This document shows positions 9,424 to 17,736 of a DNA stretch of 52,366 bases, one piece after another. This DNA is from Synechococcus sp. M44_DOE_062 (GTDB lineage: Bacteria > Cyanobacteriota > Cyanobacteriia > Thermostichales > Thermostichaceae), in NCBI GenBank assembly GCA_015295985.1, contig DVDX01000020.1, positions 1 to 52,366 on the forward strand, written 5' to 3'. Under the pieces are notes generated by a model. The model searched no databases. It worked only from the letters and a program-made list of their open reading frames with translations, and had not been told where the DNA came from. The position numbers and the translations under genes are program-made. Positions within the stretch are counted from its first letter, which is position 1, and each line of letters starts with the position of its first letter.

Positions 9424-9837
9424 ATGGCGGTGCAAGAGGAGGTTTTTTTTGAGGGTGGCCCCCACAGCGGCGATTTGGTGTTGAACTCCTTCATTGGGGC
9501 TACGCTGGTCGGCTTGCCTCTGTTTGTGGGGGCCCTGGTGCGCAAGCTGTGGGTACACTATCGGATTACCAATCGTCGCATCACCGTGATCGGGGGGTGG
9601 GGCGGCAAGGAGCGCTCAGATGTGATCTACAGCGAGATCGCCAAGGTGGTCATGGTGCCCCGCGGCCTGGGCGTGTGGGGAGATATGGTGCTTACCCTCA
9701 AGGATGGCAGTCGCCTGGAGATGCGGGCCTTGCCTCGCTTCCGCGAAATCTACAACTACATCAACGAGCGGATCGACGAGAAGGCCAAGCAGGTGAGCGG
9801 CCCAATCGGCAAAAATCGCCGCCCTGCCAAGTCCTGA
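9424..9837 (+). CDS. PH-domain (bPH2/DUF304-like) membrane-associated protein
   Basis: About 137 residues. An N-terminal acidic EEVFFEGGPH is followed by one or two membrane-embedded hydrophobic segments (about residues 17-38). A bacterial PH-like domain then reads YRITNRRITVIGGWGGKERSDVIYSEIAKV, VLTLKDGSRLEMRALP and FREIYNYINERI. This arrangement (TM segment, Y-x-I-T-x-x-R) is typical of bPH2/DUF304 proteins, whose molecular role is mostly unknown. I prefer the ATG at 9424 (MAVQEEV) over a GTG at 9412. It ends 27 bp before the glycosyltransferase and may be co-transcribed with it. Confidence 0.75.
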   Translation: MAVQEEVFFEGGPHSGDLVLNSFIGATLVGLPLFVGALVRKLWVHYRITNRRITVIGGWGGKERSDVIYSEIAKVVMVPRGLGVWGDMVLTLKDGSRLEMRALPRFREIYNYINERIDEKAKQVSGPIGKNRRPAKS

Positions 9838-9864
9838 GCATGCCTGAGTTGGGGATCCCTTCCC

Positions 9865-11073
9865 GTGGCTGTCTCCTCTCTTCCCAGCCGGGATCCCGCT
9901 TGGCCTGAGCGCCTGGCCCTGGTGCATGAGTACCTAATCTGGCCGGGGGGATCGGAAAAGGTTTTGCAGGAGCTGGTGGCTTTTGCCCCGCAGGCTCCCC
10001 TCTACGTCAGTCTCTTCTCGGCTCACACCCTGCCACCAGGTTGGCAAGAGCTGTCGATTCACACCTCTTTTTTGCAAGGCTGGGCCAAGTGGCTGGGGGT
10101 ACTGCGCCCTGATTACCATGCCCGCCTTAAGTATCTGCTGCCCTGGATGCCGTTGGCCTACGAGAGCTTTGACTTTTCGGGGTATGACTGTGTGATTTCC
10201 AGCAGCCACGCCTTTGCCAAAGGGATCCTGACGGGATCTTCTACCCTGCACCTGAGTTACATCCACAGCCCCACCCGCTACCTCTGGGAAAACCGAGAGC
10301 TGTATCTGCAGCGAGAAGGGCTGGGGGGAATCGGGCCTATTCGCGCAATCAGCCAATGGCTGCTGCACCGCTTGCGCCAATGGGATTTTCTGGCGGCTCA
10401 ACGTCCGGATCTGTTGATCGCCAACTCCCAGCACATTCGCCGCCGCATCGCCAAGCTCTATCGCCGCGAGGCTGTGGTCATTTATCCGCCTGTTCCGCTG
10501 CAGGGGTTTGAGCCGGTGGCGGATCCCAGCGCCGATTACGACCTGGTGGCGGGCCGATTGGTGCCCTACAAGCGGGTGGATCTGGCCATTGCCGCCTGTG
10601 AGCGGCTGGGTCGTCGTCTGCTGATTGTGGGAGAAGGGCCGGAGCTCCCTAGGCTCAAGCGACTGGCGGGGCCGCAGGTGGAGTTTTTGCCCCATCAACC
10701 GCAAGCCCGTCTGCAAGAGCTATTGGCCCATTGCCGGGTGCTGTTGTTCCCGTGGGAGGAGGATTTCGGCCTGGTGCCGGTGGAGGTGCAAGCCTGTGGT
10801 CGCCCTGTGGTCGCCCTCAACCGGGGAGGTGCCCGGGAGACGGTTATCCACGGCCAAACCGGCATCCTCATCCCCGAAGCCAGTGTGGAAGCGTTGGTGG
10901 AAGGGCTGCGCCAGGCGGATCGACAGGAGTGGGATCCCCGGCGGATTCGGACCCATGCTCTGCAATTTGCTCCGGAGCGATTTCATGCTCAGTTGGGATC
11001 CCTGCTGCGCTGGGCTTGGCCTCGTTTTCAAGCCGGAGAACGGTTGGATCCCCGGGAATGGAGCCCTCAGTAG
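9865..11073 (+). CDS. GT4-family glycosyltransferase (GT-B fold)
   Basis: A 402-residue soluble or membrane-associated glycosyltransferase with two Rossmann-like halves. The N-terminal half has LALVHEYLIWPGGSEKVLQEL, where a glycine loop follows the first strand, and SYIHSPTRYLW. The C-terminal half has DLVAGRLVPYKRVDLAI, LLIVGEGPEL, and the EX7E nucleotide-sugar motif region in FPWEEDFGLVPVEVQACGRPVVAL followed by GGARETV. This places it in GT4. The donor and acceptor are unknown; lipid- or polysaccharide-linked mannosyl/glucosyl transfer is common in the family. The start is a GTG at 9865. It is convergent with the coiled-coil gene, and the coding ends overlap by about 7 bp. Confidence 0.87.
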   Translation: MAVSSLPSRDPAWPERLALVHEYLIWPGGSEKVLQELVAFAPQAPLYVSLFSAHTLPPGWQELSIHTSFLQGWAKWLGVLRPDYHARLKYLLPWMPLAYESFDFSGYDCVISSSHAFAKGILTGSSTLHLSYIHSPTRYLWENRELYLQREGLGGIGPIRAISQWLLHRLRQWDFLAAQRPDLLIANSQHIRRRIAKLYRREAVVIYPPVPLQGFEPVADPSADYDLVAGRLVPYKRVDLAIAACERLGRRLLIVGEGPELPRLKRLAGPQVEFLPHQPQARLQELLAHCRVLLFPWEEDFGLVPVEVQACGRPVVALNRGGARETVIHGQTGILIPEASVEALVEGLRQADRQEWDPRRIRTHALQFAPERFHAQLGSLLRWAWPRFQAGERLDPREWSPQ

Positions 11074-12716
11074 GGCCGCCGCTGCACAAAAGCCGGCAAC
11101 TCAATCCGGCTGCGACCGCCTGTTTCCACTCCCGCCCGTGAAACAGCCGGAGCGGAGCGTTTGAGGAGCTTTTCTGCCCGTTCGCGCCAGCGGTGCGGAG
11201 CACTTTCTTCCTGCTCTTCCAGGGTGAGGGGCGGGATCCCTGTGGTGGGTGTTCTCCAGGTGGTGGGCTGGCTGGGGGGTGTCGCCGGGGAAGGAGCAGA
11301 CTCGTCAGCCGCTGCAGGAATCCGTTCCTGGTCGTGCCAGCGGTGCGGAGCACTAGCCGGATGCTTCGACCTGAGCTCGACAACCGCTGCTTGAGGGGAA
11401 GCCGAGGCTGACTGGCGCAGTGTGGCCAGTTGCTCTTCCAGCTCTTGATTGCGCTGCTGCAACAGGGCCACTTCCTTTTCTTGGGTTTGGGCGTAGGCGT
11501 GGGCTTGCACACACTCGGTTTTCAAAGCCATCACCTGCTGCTGCAACTTCTCGATCTGCTTTTGGCTGACCAGATGATGGGCCTCGGCCAGTTCTCGCCC
11601 CCGCCGGGCTTCTTCCAGGCTTTCTCGGGTGCTCTGCACCTGCTGCTGAACTTCCTGCCACTGGGCAAGGGTGGGACGCTGAGCCAACTCTTGGATAAGC
11701 TGATCCCGCTCAGCTCGCAAAGCACCAAGCTCGCGGGTCAAAGCCTGAACCTGCTCCTCTAGGGCCAAGATCTGCTGCGCCCGTGAGGACTCTGTTTCCC
11801 TAAGGTGGGCCACCTGGGCTGCTTCCGCTTCCAGCTTAGCGATCTGTTGGGCTTGCTCGGCCTGCTGCCGCTGACTCTGTTGCAGTTCTTCCAGCAAGGT
11901 GGCCCGTTCGGCCTTGGCAAAAGAGGCTTGTTGGCGCAGATGATCCAACTCCGCCTGCAAGCGTGCCCATTGCTCTGGGGTAGGACGCTCTTCCAGTTCG
12001 CGAATACGTTGCCGGGCGGTGTTCAGGTCAGCTTCCATGTGTGCCTTTTCGGTTTCCAGATGGGCCTGCAAACGCTGCCATTCGGCTTCCGCTTGGCGGT
12101 GGGCAGCCTCTAGCTCCGCCCGGAGGGTTTCCAGTTCTTGCGCAGAAGGTCGAGCAGCCAACTCTTGGATCTGCGCTTGCAATTGTGCTTTTTCTTCCTC
12201 TAGCTGCTGTACACGGAGCTGCAGTTGGGCTTGCAAAAGCTGTACCTGCGGCAGCTTGACGGCGTATTCTCCCAACTGGTTGGCCTGCTGTTTCAGTTCC
12301 AGGAGCTCCTGCTGCAGTTGGTAAAATCGGGCCGGATCGACGCGCCGCTGCAATTCCGCCTTGAGGGTTTCAATTTCTGTCTGGCTGGTTTGCAACTGCT
12401 GCTGCAGAATGTGGTAGTGCTCAAGCGTTGGACGGCGCTCCATTTCCCACAGGAGATTTTGCAGTTCTTCGATGTGCTGTTGCTGAAGCTGAAAAGCCTC
12501 TAGGGTAGGGCGCTGGGCTAGCTGCGCTTTCTCTTCTTGACAGGCTTGCAAAGCTTGATCCCGTTCTTGAATTTGGGCCTGCGCTTCCAGCAGTTGATGT
12601 TCCAAGCGGTGGATACACTCAATCTGCTGCAATGACAGCGCCTCCGATTCTGCCAGGGATCGCTCTAGGTTGCGCACACGCGCCCGCAAAGCTTTCAGCT
12701 CCTCTTCCCCTTCCAT
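11067..12716 (-). CDS. Long coiled-coil protein with repeated RPT breaks
   Basis: About 549 residues, very rich in Gln, Glu, Leu and Arg, with continuous heptad-like coiled coil from about residue 1 to 440 and no membrane segment. The coil is punctuated by a recurring short motif of the type RPTxExW: RPTLEAF, RPTLEHY, VDPARFY, RPSAQEL, RPTPEQW and RPTLAQW. The C-terminal 110 residues are low-complexity, Pro/Ser/Thr-rich and basic. They contain SAPHRW twice, each encoded by a copy of the dispersed mini-repeat. I chose the ATG at 12716 (MEGEEELKAL), which starts the coil; the frame runs upstream to 12785. Family not recognised. A scaffold or cytoskeletal role would only be inferred from the coiled coil. 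Confidence 0.7.
   Translation of the reverse strand: MEGEEELKALRARVRNLERSLAESEALSLQQIECIHRLEHQLLEAQAQIQERDQALQACQEEKAQLAQRPTLEAFQLQQQHIEELQNLLWEMERRPTLEHYHILQQQLQTSQTEIETLKAELQRRVDPARFYQLQQELLELKQQANQLGEYAVKLPQVQLLQAQLQLRVQQLEEEKAQLQAQIQELAARPSAQELETLRAELEAAHRQAEAEWQRLQAHLETEKAHMEADLNTARQRIRELEERPTPEQWARLQAELDHLRQQASFAKAERATLLEELQQSQRQQAEQAQQIAKLEAEAAQVAHLRETESSRAQQILALEEQVQALTRELGALRAERDQLIQELAQRPTLAQWQEVQQQVQSTRESLEEARRGRELAEAHHLVSQKQIEKLQQQVMALKTECVQAHAYAQTQEKEVALLQQRNQELEEQLATLRQSASASPQAAVVELRSKHPASAPHRWHDQERIPAAADESAPSPATPPSQPTTWRTPTTGIPPLTLEEQEESAPHRWRERAEKLLKRSAPAVSRAGVETGGRSRIELPAFVQRRPY
11179..11207 (+). repeat. Dispersed mini-hairpin repeat, canonical GTGC/GCAC type
   Basis: CGTTCGCG, spacer CCAGCG, hairpin GTGCGGAGCAC (4-bp stem, GGA loop), then TTTC. 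It lies inside the coiled-coil gene in antisense orientation and encodes the ESAPHRWRER part of its C-terminal tail. Confidence 0.7.
11329..11357 (+). repeat. Dispersed mini-hairpin repeat, GTGC/GCAC type, second copy in the same gene
   Basis: A degenerate 8-mer TGGTCGTG, spacer CCAGCG and an intact hairpin GTGCGGAGCAC at 11343-11353. It encodes a second SAPHRW in the coiled-coil protein tail, about 50 codons from the first. Confidence 0.6.
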
Positions 12717-12872
12717 ATCCAGGCTGCTCGACAGGTTATGAGCCTTACTGTAGCAGATGGTCTGGGCGGGAATCCAGTTTGACACTACATGTGGCGTATT
12801 TTTTTAGCCTTTCCCAGAACTAACACTAAACTTGTTGCCCTCACCCTCTATACTGAGAAGGTGAGTTTTCAG

Positions 12873-13301
12873 ATGAACCCTGTGATGAAGCTGGGATCCA
12901 AATCCTGGGAATGGGCGCTGGGCTTGCTGGGCGTGGCCCTGGTCGGTTGTGGTGCCGATGCGCTGACGGCCAATACTCCGCCGCCGCCTTTGATCACCAG
13001 CAGTGATATTCCTTCTGTGGTGCATCGGAACGGCTTTTTGGAGCTGGGGGTCTCGGTATCGGTGCCGGGACGGATCCCGGCGGAGCTGGCGTTTCAGGTA
13101 TCGTGGTCGGGGATCGAGGTTCAGACACTATCGGCAGCGCAGGTGAACTGTGTGTCTGGAGAGGTGTCTTGTACAACCCGCTTTCGCGTTCGTCCTCCCC
13201 TAAGCTTGGTGCCCGGCTCCTACCTAGTCAGCTTGCGGATCTTCGACCGGTTGGGTCAAAGTGCTGCGGTGAGCGGGACGGTGTTGCTCAGGGATCCCTG
13301 A
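12873..13301 (+). CDS. Small exported lipoprotein
   Basis: A 142-residue protein with a signal peptide (MNPVMKLGSKSWEWALGLLGVALVGC) ending in the lipobox LVGC, so it is probably lipid-modified at Cys26 and anchored in the periplasm or outer membrane. The mature part (about 115 residues) is beta-rich, with FLELGVSVSVPGRIPAELAFQVSW, a CVSGEVSC pair that could form a disulfide, and SYLVSLRIFDRLGQSAAVSGTVLL. This looks like one Ig-like beta-sandwich, which is inference. No family recognised. I prefer the ATG at 12873; a GTG lies at 12861. It is divergent from the coiled-coil gene and convergent with panB. Confidence 0.65.
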   Translation: MNPVMKLGSKSWEWALGLLGVALVGCGADALTANTPPPPLITSSDIPSVVHRNGFLELGVSVSVPGRIPAELAFQVSWSGIEVQTLSAAQVNCVSGEVSCTTRFRVRPPLSLVPGSYLVSLRIFDRLGQSAAVSGTVLLRDP

Positions 13302-13373
13302 GGTTGTCCTATCCTTGCCCAGCCTTGAGAAAGCGGTGCGGTTCCCGCTCCCACAAGCGTTGTGTAGCAGTAT

Positions 13374-13397
13374 AAGTGCTGTAGGCATAGCACTTTT
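13374..13397. terminator. Bidirectional intrinsic terminator between the lipoprotein gene and panB
   Basis: A perfect 7-bp stem AAGTGCT / AGCACTT with loop GTAGGCAT at 13374-13395, followed by TT on the plus side. It lies in the convergent gap between the lipoprotein gene and panB. The T-tract is short on both sides, so strength is uncertain. The loop and stem also resemble a dispersed mini-repeat arm (GTGCTGTAGGCAT). Confidence 0.5.
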
Positions 13398-13416
13398 GCC
13401 CGGATTTTGAAAGGGA

Positions 13417-14202
13417 TCAGCGAGGGGGAAATACTTTTTGGCGAACATCATTGGCGAAAGCTTCCACCGCTTCTCGGATTGCCTGCCTCAAGTTGGTATA
13501 GGGCTTGGCAAAAGGGGGGATCCGCTCGCTCAGCCCCAGCAGGTCGTGGGTGACCAAAATCTGCCCGTCGCAGGCTGGCCCGGCCCCAATGCCCAAGGTT
13601 GGGATCCCCGCCTGGGCCGAGATTTGGGCAGCCAATTCCGCCGGCATGTGCTCCAAAACCAGGGCAAATGCCCCTGCTTGTTCCAGGCTGAGGGCTTCTT
13701 GCCGCAGACGCTCGGCCTCTGGAGGGTTTTTCCCCTGCTGGCGATAGCCTCCCAGTTGATGTTTGGCCTGCGGAGTGAGGCCGATATGACCCAAAACCGG
13801 GATCCCCCGCTGCACCAGAAAGGCCACCGTTTCCACCATGTCGGGGTACCCCCCCTCCAGCTTGACCCCATTGACCCCTGCCTCCTTCATCAACCGCCCT
13901 GCCGAGAGGAGAGCTTGTTCTTTGTGGACTTGATAGGTCAGAAAAGGCAAGTCGGCCACCAAAAAGGCCCGTTCCACCCCGCGGCGCACTGCCTGGGCGT
14001 GATGGAGCATCTGTTCCAGCGTCAGGGGCAGGGTGCTGGTGTACCCCAAGTTGGTCATGGCCAAGCTGTCCCCCACCAGGATCAAGTCGATCCCAGCCTG
14101 ATCCAAAATCTGAGCGGTGGCGTAGTCGGCAGCCGTGAGGGCCACCAAAGGTTGACCGGCCTGTTTGGCCTGGCGAAAGTGGTGAATGGATAGAGCAGCC
14201 AT
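13417..14202 (-). CDS. panB: 3-methyl-2-oxobutanoate hydroxymethyltransferase
   Basis: The first committed enzyme of pantothenate (vitamin B5/CoA) synthesis. It transfers a hydroxymethyl group from 5,10-methylene-THF to alpha-ketoisovalerate to give ketopantoate. The 261-residue length is standard for this TIM-barrel enzyme. Motifs seen are [29 protein letters not shown], with the metal-binding Asp, [31 protein letters not shown] and [19 protein letters not shown]. The start [13 protein letters not shown] at 14202 is clear. It stands alone, convergent with the lipoprotein gene; panC is not in the window. Confidence 0.96.
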   Translation of the reverse strand: MAALSIHHFRQAKQAGQPLVALTAADYATAQILDQAGIDLILVGDSLAMTNLGYTSTLPLTLEQMLHHAQAVRRGVERAFLVADLPFLTYQVHKEQALLSAGRLMKEAGVNGVKLEGGYPDMVETVAFLVQRGIPVLGHIGLTPQAKHQLGGYRQQGKNPPEAERLRQEALSLEQAGAFALVLEHMPAELAAQISAQAGIPTLGIGAGPACDGQILVTHDLLGLSERIPPFAKPYTNLRQAIREAVEAFANDVRQKVFPPR

Positions 14203-14223
14203 ATCCCTATGATCTCATCTGGG

Positions 14224-14252
14224 CGTTCCCGCCAGCGGTGCGGGGCACTTTC
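14224..14252 (+). repeat. Dispersed mini-hairpin repeat, GTGC/GCAC type, intergenic
   Basis: CGTTCCCG, spacer CCAGCG, hairpin GTGCGGGGCAC (GTGC/GCAC stem, GGG loop), then TTTC. It lies between panB and tRNA-Ser. Confidence 0.65.
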
Positions 14253-14353
14253 CCCTCAACCGGATCCCGCAGGGGAGACAAGCTTGGCTTTGAGGTCGGG
14301 GCGAAGCAGGATACTCGGTTTGCCGTTAAGATGGTAAAGCCCCATAGCTGACT

Positions 14354-14440
14354 GGAAGGGTGACAGAGTGGTTGATTGTGACGCTCTCGAAAAGCGTTGT
14401 GACTGCAAGGTCACCGTGGGTTCGAATCCCACCCCTTCCG
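14354..14440 (+). tRNA. tRNA-Ser (anticodon CGA)
   Basis: An 87-nt class II tRNA. The acceptor stem is GGAAGGG with CCCTTCC and discriminator G. The anticodon stem GACGCT/AGCGTT has loop CTCGAAA, giving anticodon CGA, which reads UCG serine codons. A long variable arm (GTGAC...GTCAC) is diagnostic of serine, and the T arm is GTGGG-TTCGAAT-CCCAC. The 3' CCA is not encoded. There is no neighbouring tRNA. Confidence 0.95.
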
Positions 14441-14476
14441 TTGCCATCTAGCTCAATAACATCCACCCAAGTCCAG

Positions 14477-14501
14477 AAAGCCTTTACCCAGCAAGGCTTT
14501 T
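14477..14501 (+). terminator. Intrinsic terminator after tRNA-Ser
   Basis: A perfect 8-bp stem AAAGCCTT / AAGGCTTT with loop TACCCAGC, ending in TTTT. It starts 36 nt after the tRNA and is oriented to terminate plus-strand transcription. Confidence 0.55.
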
Positions 14502-14708
14502 GGGTGTCCAAGAAAGACTGGGGAAACCCACTGTAATCCAGGCTAAAGTGGGACATGACGATGGACACAACAGACGGGGTGGAACTTCTGGGATTTTTGC
14601 TCCACCCAAGCCCTTTACGTCAGCAGTGCGGTTCCCCTGCCCATAACACTTTACTTTTGGATTGAGCTCAAGGTTGGATGGGTTTCTTAGCCTTTCTTTT
14701 AGGGTCTT

Positions 14709-15458
14709 ATGCTCTCCGCTCCTGCTCTCTCTGCCCAACTGCATCCGCTTATTCAGAACTTATCTGAGGCAATCCTGAACGTTTGGGGATCCACCCTCAC
14801 CTTGGCCCCCTATCCTCTGCCTGAGGATCTGGGCTATGTGGAAGGCCGCCTAGAGGGCGAGAGATTGCAAATTGAAAACCGCTGCTACCAGGGGGATCCC
14901 TTTCGCAAGCTGCACCTGGAGCTGGCCCAGGCCGGGCAAAGCCTGGATATTCTCCATTGCGTTATGTTTCCGCAGCCGCAGTACCCGCTGCCGCTGTTCG
15001 GTTGCGACATCGTGGCTGGTCGCGGACAGGTGAGCGCCGCCATTGTCGATCTCTCGCCGGTGACCCCCAGCTTGCCCGATCTCTACATCCAGGAGCTGGA
15101 AGCGCTGGGATCCCATTGGGCCCCTTTCCAACATCGGCGCCAGTTGCCGGACTGGGGCACGATTTTTTCTCCCTACTGCCTGTTCATCCGCCCTGCCGAC
15201 GAAGTAGAGGCCGACCGCTTTTTGCACTTTGCCTGCCGTTACCTGGAAATTCACTGTCGGCTGGCCCAACAGATTGCTCCCCAGACGGATCCCAGCCAGA
15301 TTTTGGCCCACTACCAGGGGCAGCAGCGCTATTGCAGCCAGCAACAGCAGAACGACCGCACCCGCCGCGTTTTGGAAAAAGCCTTCGGCCCCGCCTGGGC
15401 AGAGCGCTACATGAACACCGTCCTTTTCGACTTGCCTCCCAGCCCTGTGCAGATCTAG
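14709..15458 (+). CDS. pcyA: Phycocyanobilin:ferredoxin oxidoreductase
   Basis: Ferredoxin-dependent bilin reductase that makes phycocyanobilin from biliverdin IX-alpha, the chromophore of phycobilisomes and cyanobacterial phytochromes. 249 residues, the normal size. Catalytic His83 (DILHCVMFP) and Asp100 (PLFGCDIV) are both present. Other family stretches are [33 protein letters not shown] and the C-terminal [21 protein letters not shown]. An AGGG lies just upstream of the ATG at 14709. It is convergent with the ACT-domain gene, and the two stops overlap in a CTAG palindrome at 15455-15458. The ferredoxin and heme-oxygenase genes are elsewhere. Confidence 0.97.
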   Translation: MLSAPALSAQLHPLIQNLSEAILNVWGSTLTLAPYPLPEDLGYVEGRLEGERLQIENRCYQGDPFRKLHLELAQAGQSLDILHCVMFPQPQYPLPLFGCDIVAGRGQVSAAIVDLSPVTPSLPDLYIQELEALGSHWAPFQHRRQLPDWGTIFSPYCLFIRPADEVEADRFLHFACRYLEIHCRLAQQIAPQTDPSQILAHYQGQQRYCSQQQQNDRTRRVLEKAFGPAWAERYMNTVLFDLPPSPVQI

Positions 15459-16381
15459 ACGGGATCCCCTTGCAGCCGCTGCTGGATGCTCAACGCCAAT
15501 TTTTGCCCTAAGAACTCCGGCATGGTTGGAGTTGAGTCCGGCCCTAGCAAGTAAAAAATGAAGCGCGTCTGCTTGCGGCGGAGCATCAAATTGAGGTTAA
15601 CAACAGTCAAGTCCTCCTGCGCCAAGGCTGTCATCACCCGGTAGAACACGCCCGGCTGGTTGTCCACATCCACCAAAAGCGTGGGCAGGTGAAACACCGG
15701 GTCAAAATAAAAAGAAACCTGTGTGTCTTTCAGGCCAGCTTTGAGATCAAACTCCAGTGCTAAGGTTTCGTGAACGCGAAACACACTCGCCAGGCATTCG
15801 TGAATGGCCCGTTCTAGGCTGAGCTTGGTTTGGGAAGAAAGGCTGTGGCCATCGCGGGAGACGATGGTGCGGATAAACACCAGATGCGGCGAGTAGATCT
15901 GCCCATAGAGATGAATGCCATGCACCGAGAGATTAAAAGCGGTGAACACCCCAAACAGATCGCTGAGCAGAGAAGGTCGATTACGGTAGGCCAGACAAAC
16001 CACCGTCTTGCGACATTCGTCCTGCATCTGTACTACCGCCTTGCGGGTTTGGTAGAGGGCATAGGCCAAGCGCAGATTTTGGGCCTGCACCTCGCTGCTG
16101 ACAAACTGGCTGTAAAAGGGCGGAAAGCTCTGGTTAAAACGCCGCATCAGAGCAGATCGCGTCAGCGGGACGGAGTCCTTTCGCGTCAGCGGGACGGAGT
16201 CCTTTCGCGTCAGCGGGACGGGGTCCTTGCGGGTGCTGACTTTGATCGGCTGGGGATCGTCGTCATTGGTAGCCCTTTTCCGCGCTTCCCGATCCCCGGC
16301 AACCTCCAAAGGGGCCACCTTGGGCTGGGGAGTACCCTGCTGCGTTGATTGCTCAATGGACATCGACCTTGCCACCTGCAT
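15455..16381 (-). CDS. ACT-domain regulatory protein with an 8-residue tandem repeat
   Basis: About 308 residues. The C-terminal 210 residues hold two ACT-like regulatory domains. The first is [33 protein letters not shown] and the second [31 protein letters not shown], resembling the C-terminal ACT pair of GlnD-type uridylyltransferases. No nucleotidyltransferase or HD domain is present, so it is probably a ligand-sensing protein, possibly for amino acids (inference). The N-terminal about 100 residues are low complexity and contain an 8-residue unit of the form RKDSVPLT three times, encoded by three 24-bp tandem copies of the dispersed mini-repeat. I chose the ATG at 16381, preceded by GAGGGAG; the frame stays open to 16483 and another ATG lies at 16363. 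Confidence 0.7.
   Translation of the reverse strand: MQVARSMSIEQSTQQGTPQPKVAPLEVAGDREARKRATNDDDPQPIKVSTRKDPVPLTRKDSVPLTRKDSVPLTRSALMRRFNQSFPPFYSQFVSSEVQAQNLRLAYALYQTRKAVVQMQDECRKTVVCLAYRNRPSLLSDLFGVFTAFNLSVHGIHLYGQIYSPHLVFIRTIVSRDGHSLSSQTKLSLERAIHECLASVFRVHETLALEFDLKAGLKDTQVSFYFDPVFHLPTLLVDVDNQPGVFYRVMTALAQEDLTVVNLNLMLRRKQTRFIFYLLGPDSTPTMPEFLGQKLALSIQQRLQGDPV
16157..16228 (+). repeat. 24-bp x3 in-frame tandem of the mini-hairpin repeat (GGAC/GTCC type)
   Basis: Three head-to-tail 24-bp units at 16157-16180, 16181-16204 and 16205-16228. Units 1 and 2 are identical and unit 3 has one A-to-G change. Each unit contains TCGCG, TCAGCG, then hairpin GGACGGAGTCC (GGACGGGGTCC in unit 3). They lie in the N-terminal coding part of the ACT-domain gene and give the repeated KDSVPLTR octapeptide. 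Confidence 0.9.
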
Positions 16382-16794
16382 TGCTCCCTCTTCATCCTTA
16401 CATCGTTGCTCAGTACGCCCCAGCAAACCCCATTTATCCGCAAAATCACTGAGGCTCGAAACGAACGTCAATGCTGTATCCAATTCTTGGCCAATGCTTT
16501 TCAGTTCAATCTATCTCATGGGGCTAAGCTGGGCATCCAAGGAACCGGCAAAAGGCATCCCCCAATTGGGGGGATCCCACCTTCCTCACTGCTGAACCAG
16601 CGGTGTGAGCTTTCAAATCCCAGAATAACTGGGATAGATAGAGTAAGCTCTTAAAGCCTAAACTATAAATTGAGTAGGGCACTGCAATTTTTGATATAAA
16701 GTGCTGCATTGTGCGCTAACCGGCTTGGAGACAGGGAGCGCTATCTTGTTAGCCATTAGTTTAACTTTCCCTCAGGTTTGTTGAAGAGATCCCT
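16382..16794. other. Intergenic region between the ACT-domain gene and prmA
   Basis: About 410 bp of divergent intergenic sequence, more AT-rich after 16610. It holds an inverted repeat ATCCCAG/CTGGGAT (16617-16635, 5-nt loop, no T-tract) and a possible promoter near 16670-16700. The first about 100 bp may still be coding if the ACT protein starts upstream at 16483. I see no gene. Confidence 0.4.
16670..16700 (+). promoter_or_regulatory. Possible sigma70-type promoter upstream of prmA
   Basis: TTGAGT at 16670-16675 and TATAAA at 16695-16700 with a 19-bp spacer, about 95 bp before the prmA start codon. The hexamers are good but the spacer is longer than ideal. Confidence 0.3.
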
Positions 16795-17736
16795 GTGAGC
16801 AGGACTGTTGCCGATCCCACCCCCTTTTCGCCCGCACAAGCGCCGGATCCCGGTGGAGCCTGGTGGGATCTCAGTCTCATCGCTTCTCCTGCCCAAGAAG
16901 ACCTGATCTTTTGGCGGCTGGAGAGTTTTGGCTGTCGGGGCATGACCAGCCAAGCCTATGGCGAAGATCAGATTTGCATTCACGCCTATTTGCCTTGGCC
17001 TCATGTCAGTCTCCTGGATTTGGCAGCCCTCTCCCTGCGCCTGCAGCAGGATGCCCTCATTGCCGGTCAGCGGGTTCCGAAGCTGCGCTGGGAACGCATA
17101 GAGGCGGAAGACTGGAGCAGCAGTTGGAAGCAGCACTGGCAGCCCCAACCCATCGGGGATAAGTTGCTCATTTGTCCGGCCTGGCTGGATCCGCCCCCTC
17201 ACCCCGGTCGTCACCTGTTGCGGCTGGATCCCGGTATGGCCTTCGGCACGGGCACTCACCCCACCACCCAGCTCTGTCTGGAGTCGCTGGAAATGCGTCT
17301 GGAGAGCTGGGGAGGGGATCCCCCGGCGGCGACGCTGGCGGATGTGGGCTGTGGATCCGGGATCCTGTCCTTGGCGGCGGCCCTGTTGGGGGTGAAGCGG
17401 GTGTTTGCTGTGGACGTCGACCCCCTGGCGGTGCAGGCCACGATGCACAACCGCGATCTCAACGGCCTGACGGATCGCATTGTGGTGGCTCAGGGCAGCC
17501 TGGAGCAGATTCCCGAGATGGTGGATGGACTGGTGTGCAACATCCTGACGGATGTGATCTTGGATATGATCCCAGAATTTCGACTGGTGGTGAAAGAGGG
17601 GGGATGGCTGATCCTCAGCGGCATCCTCATCGAGCAAGCCAAGTTGGTGGCAGAGATGCTGGAGGCCAACGAATGGGTGGTGGCAGCCCTCTGGCGACGG
17701 GGGGAATGGTGTTGTCTGAACGCACGCATGACCTGA
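16795..17736 (+). CDS. prmA: Ribosomal protein L11 methyltransferase
   Basis: SAM-dependent enzyme that methylates lysines and the N-terminus of ribosomal protein L11 in the cytoplasm. 313 residues. The N-terminal substrate-binding ferredoxin-like domain is followed by a Rossmann methyltransferase with DPGMAFGTGTHPTTQLCLE, SAM motif I ADVGCGSGILSLAA, VDVDPLAV and the NILTDVILDM active-site segment. The start is a GTG at 16795. The 3' end overlaps rsmE by 31 bp, so the two rRNA/r-protein-modification genes are probably translationally coupled. Confidence 0.94.
   Translation: MSRTVADPTPFSPAQAPDPGGAWWDLSLIASPAQEDLIFWRLESFGCRGMTSQAYGEDQICIHAYLPWPHVSLLDLAALSLRLQQDALIAGQRVPKLRWERIEAEDWSSSWKQHWQPQPIGDKLLICPAWLDPPPHPGRHLLRLDPGMAFGTGTHPTTQLCLESLEMRLESWGGDPPAATLADVGCGSGILSLAAALLGVKRVFAVDVDPLAVQATMHNRDLNGLTDRIVVAQGSLEQIPEMVDGLVCNILTDVILDMIPEFRLVVKEGGWLILSGILIEQAKLVAEMLEANEWVVAALWRRGEWCCLNARMT

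Noticed and set aside
14256-14744. Short minus-strand frames across tRNA-Ser
   Set aside because: They cover a clear tRNA and its terminator.
16157-16228. Tandem 24-bp units as a possible CRISPR array
   Set aside because: Units are contiguous with no spacers, lie inside a coding region and match a dispersed repeat; no cas genes are present.
17172-17705. Upstream extension of the rsmE frame through prmA
   Set aside because: The extension is out of frame with prmA and Gly-rich without motifs; rsmE starts near 17706.
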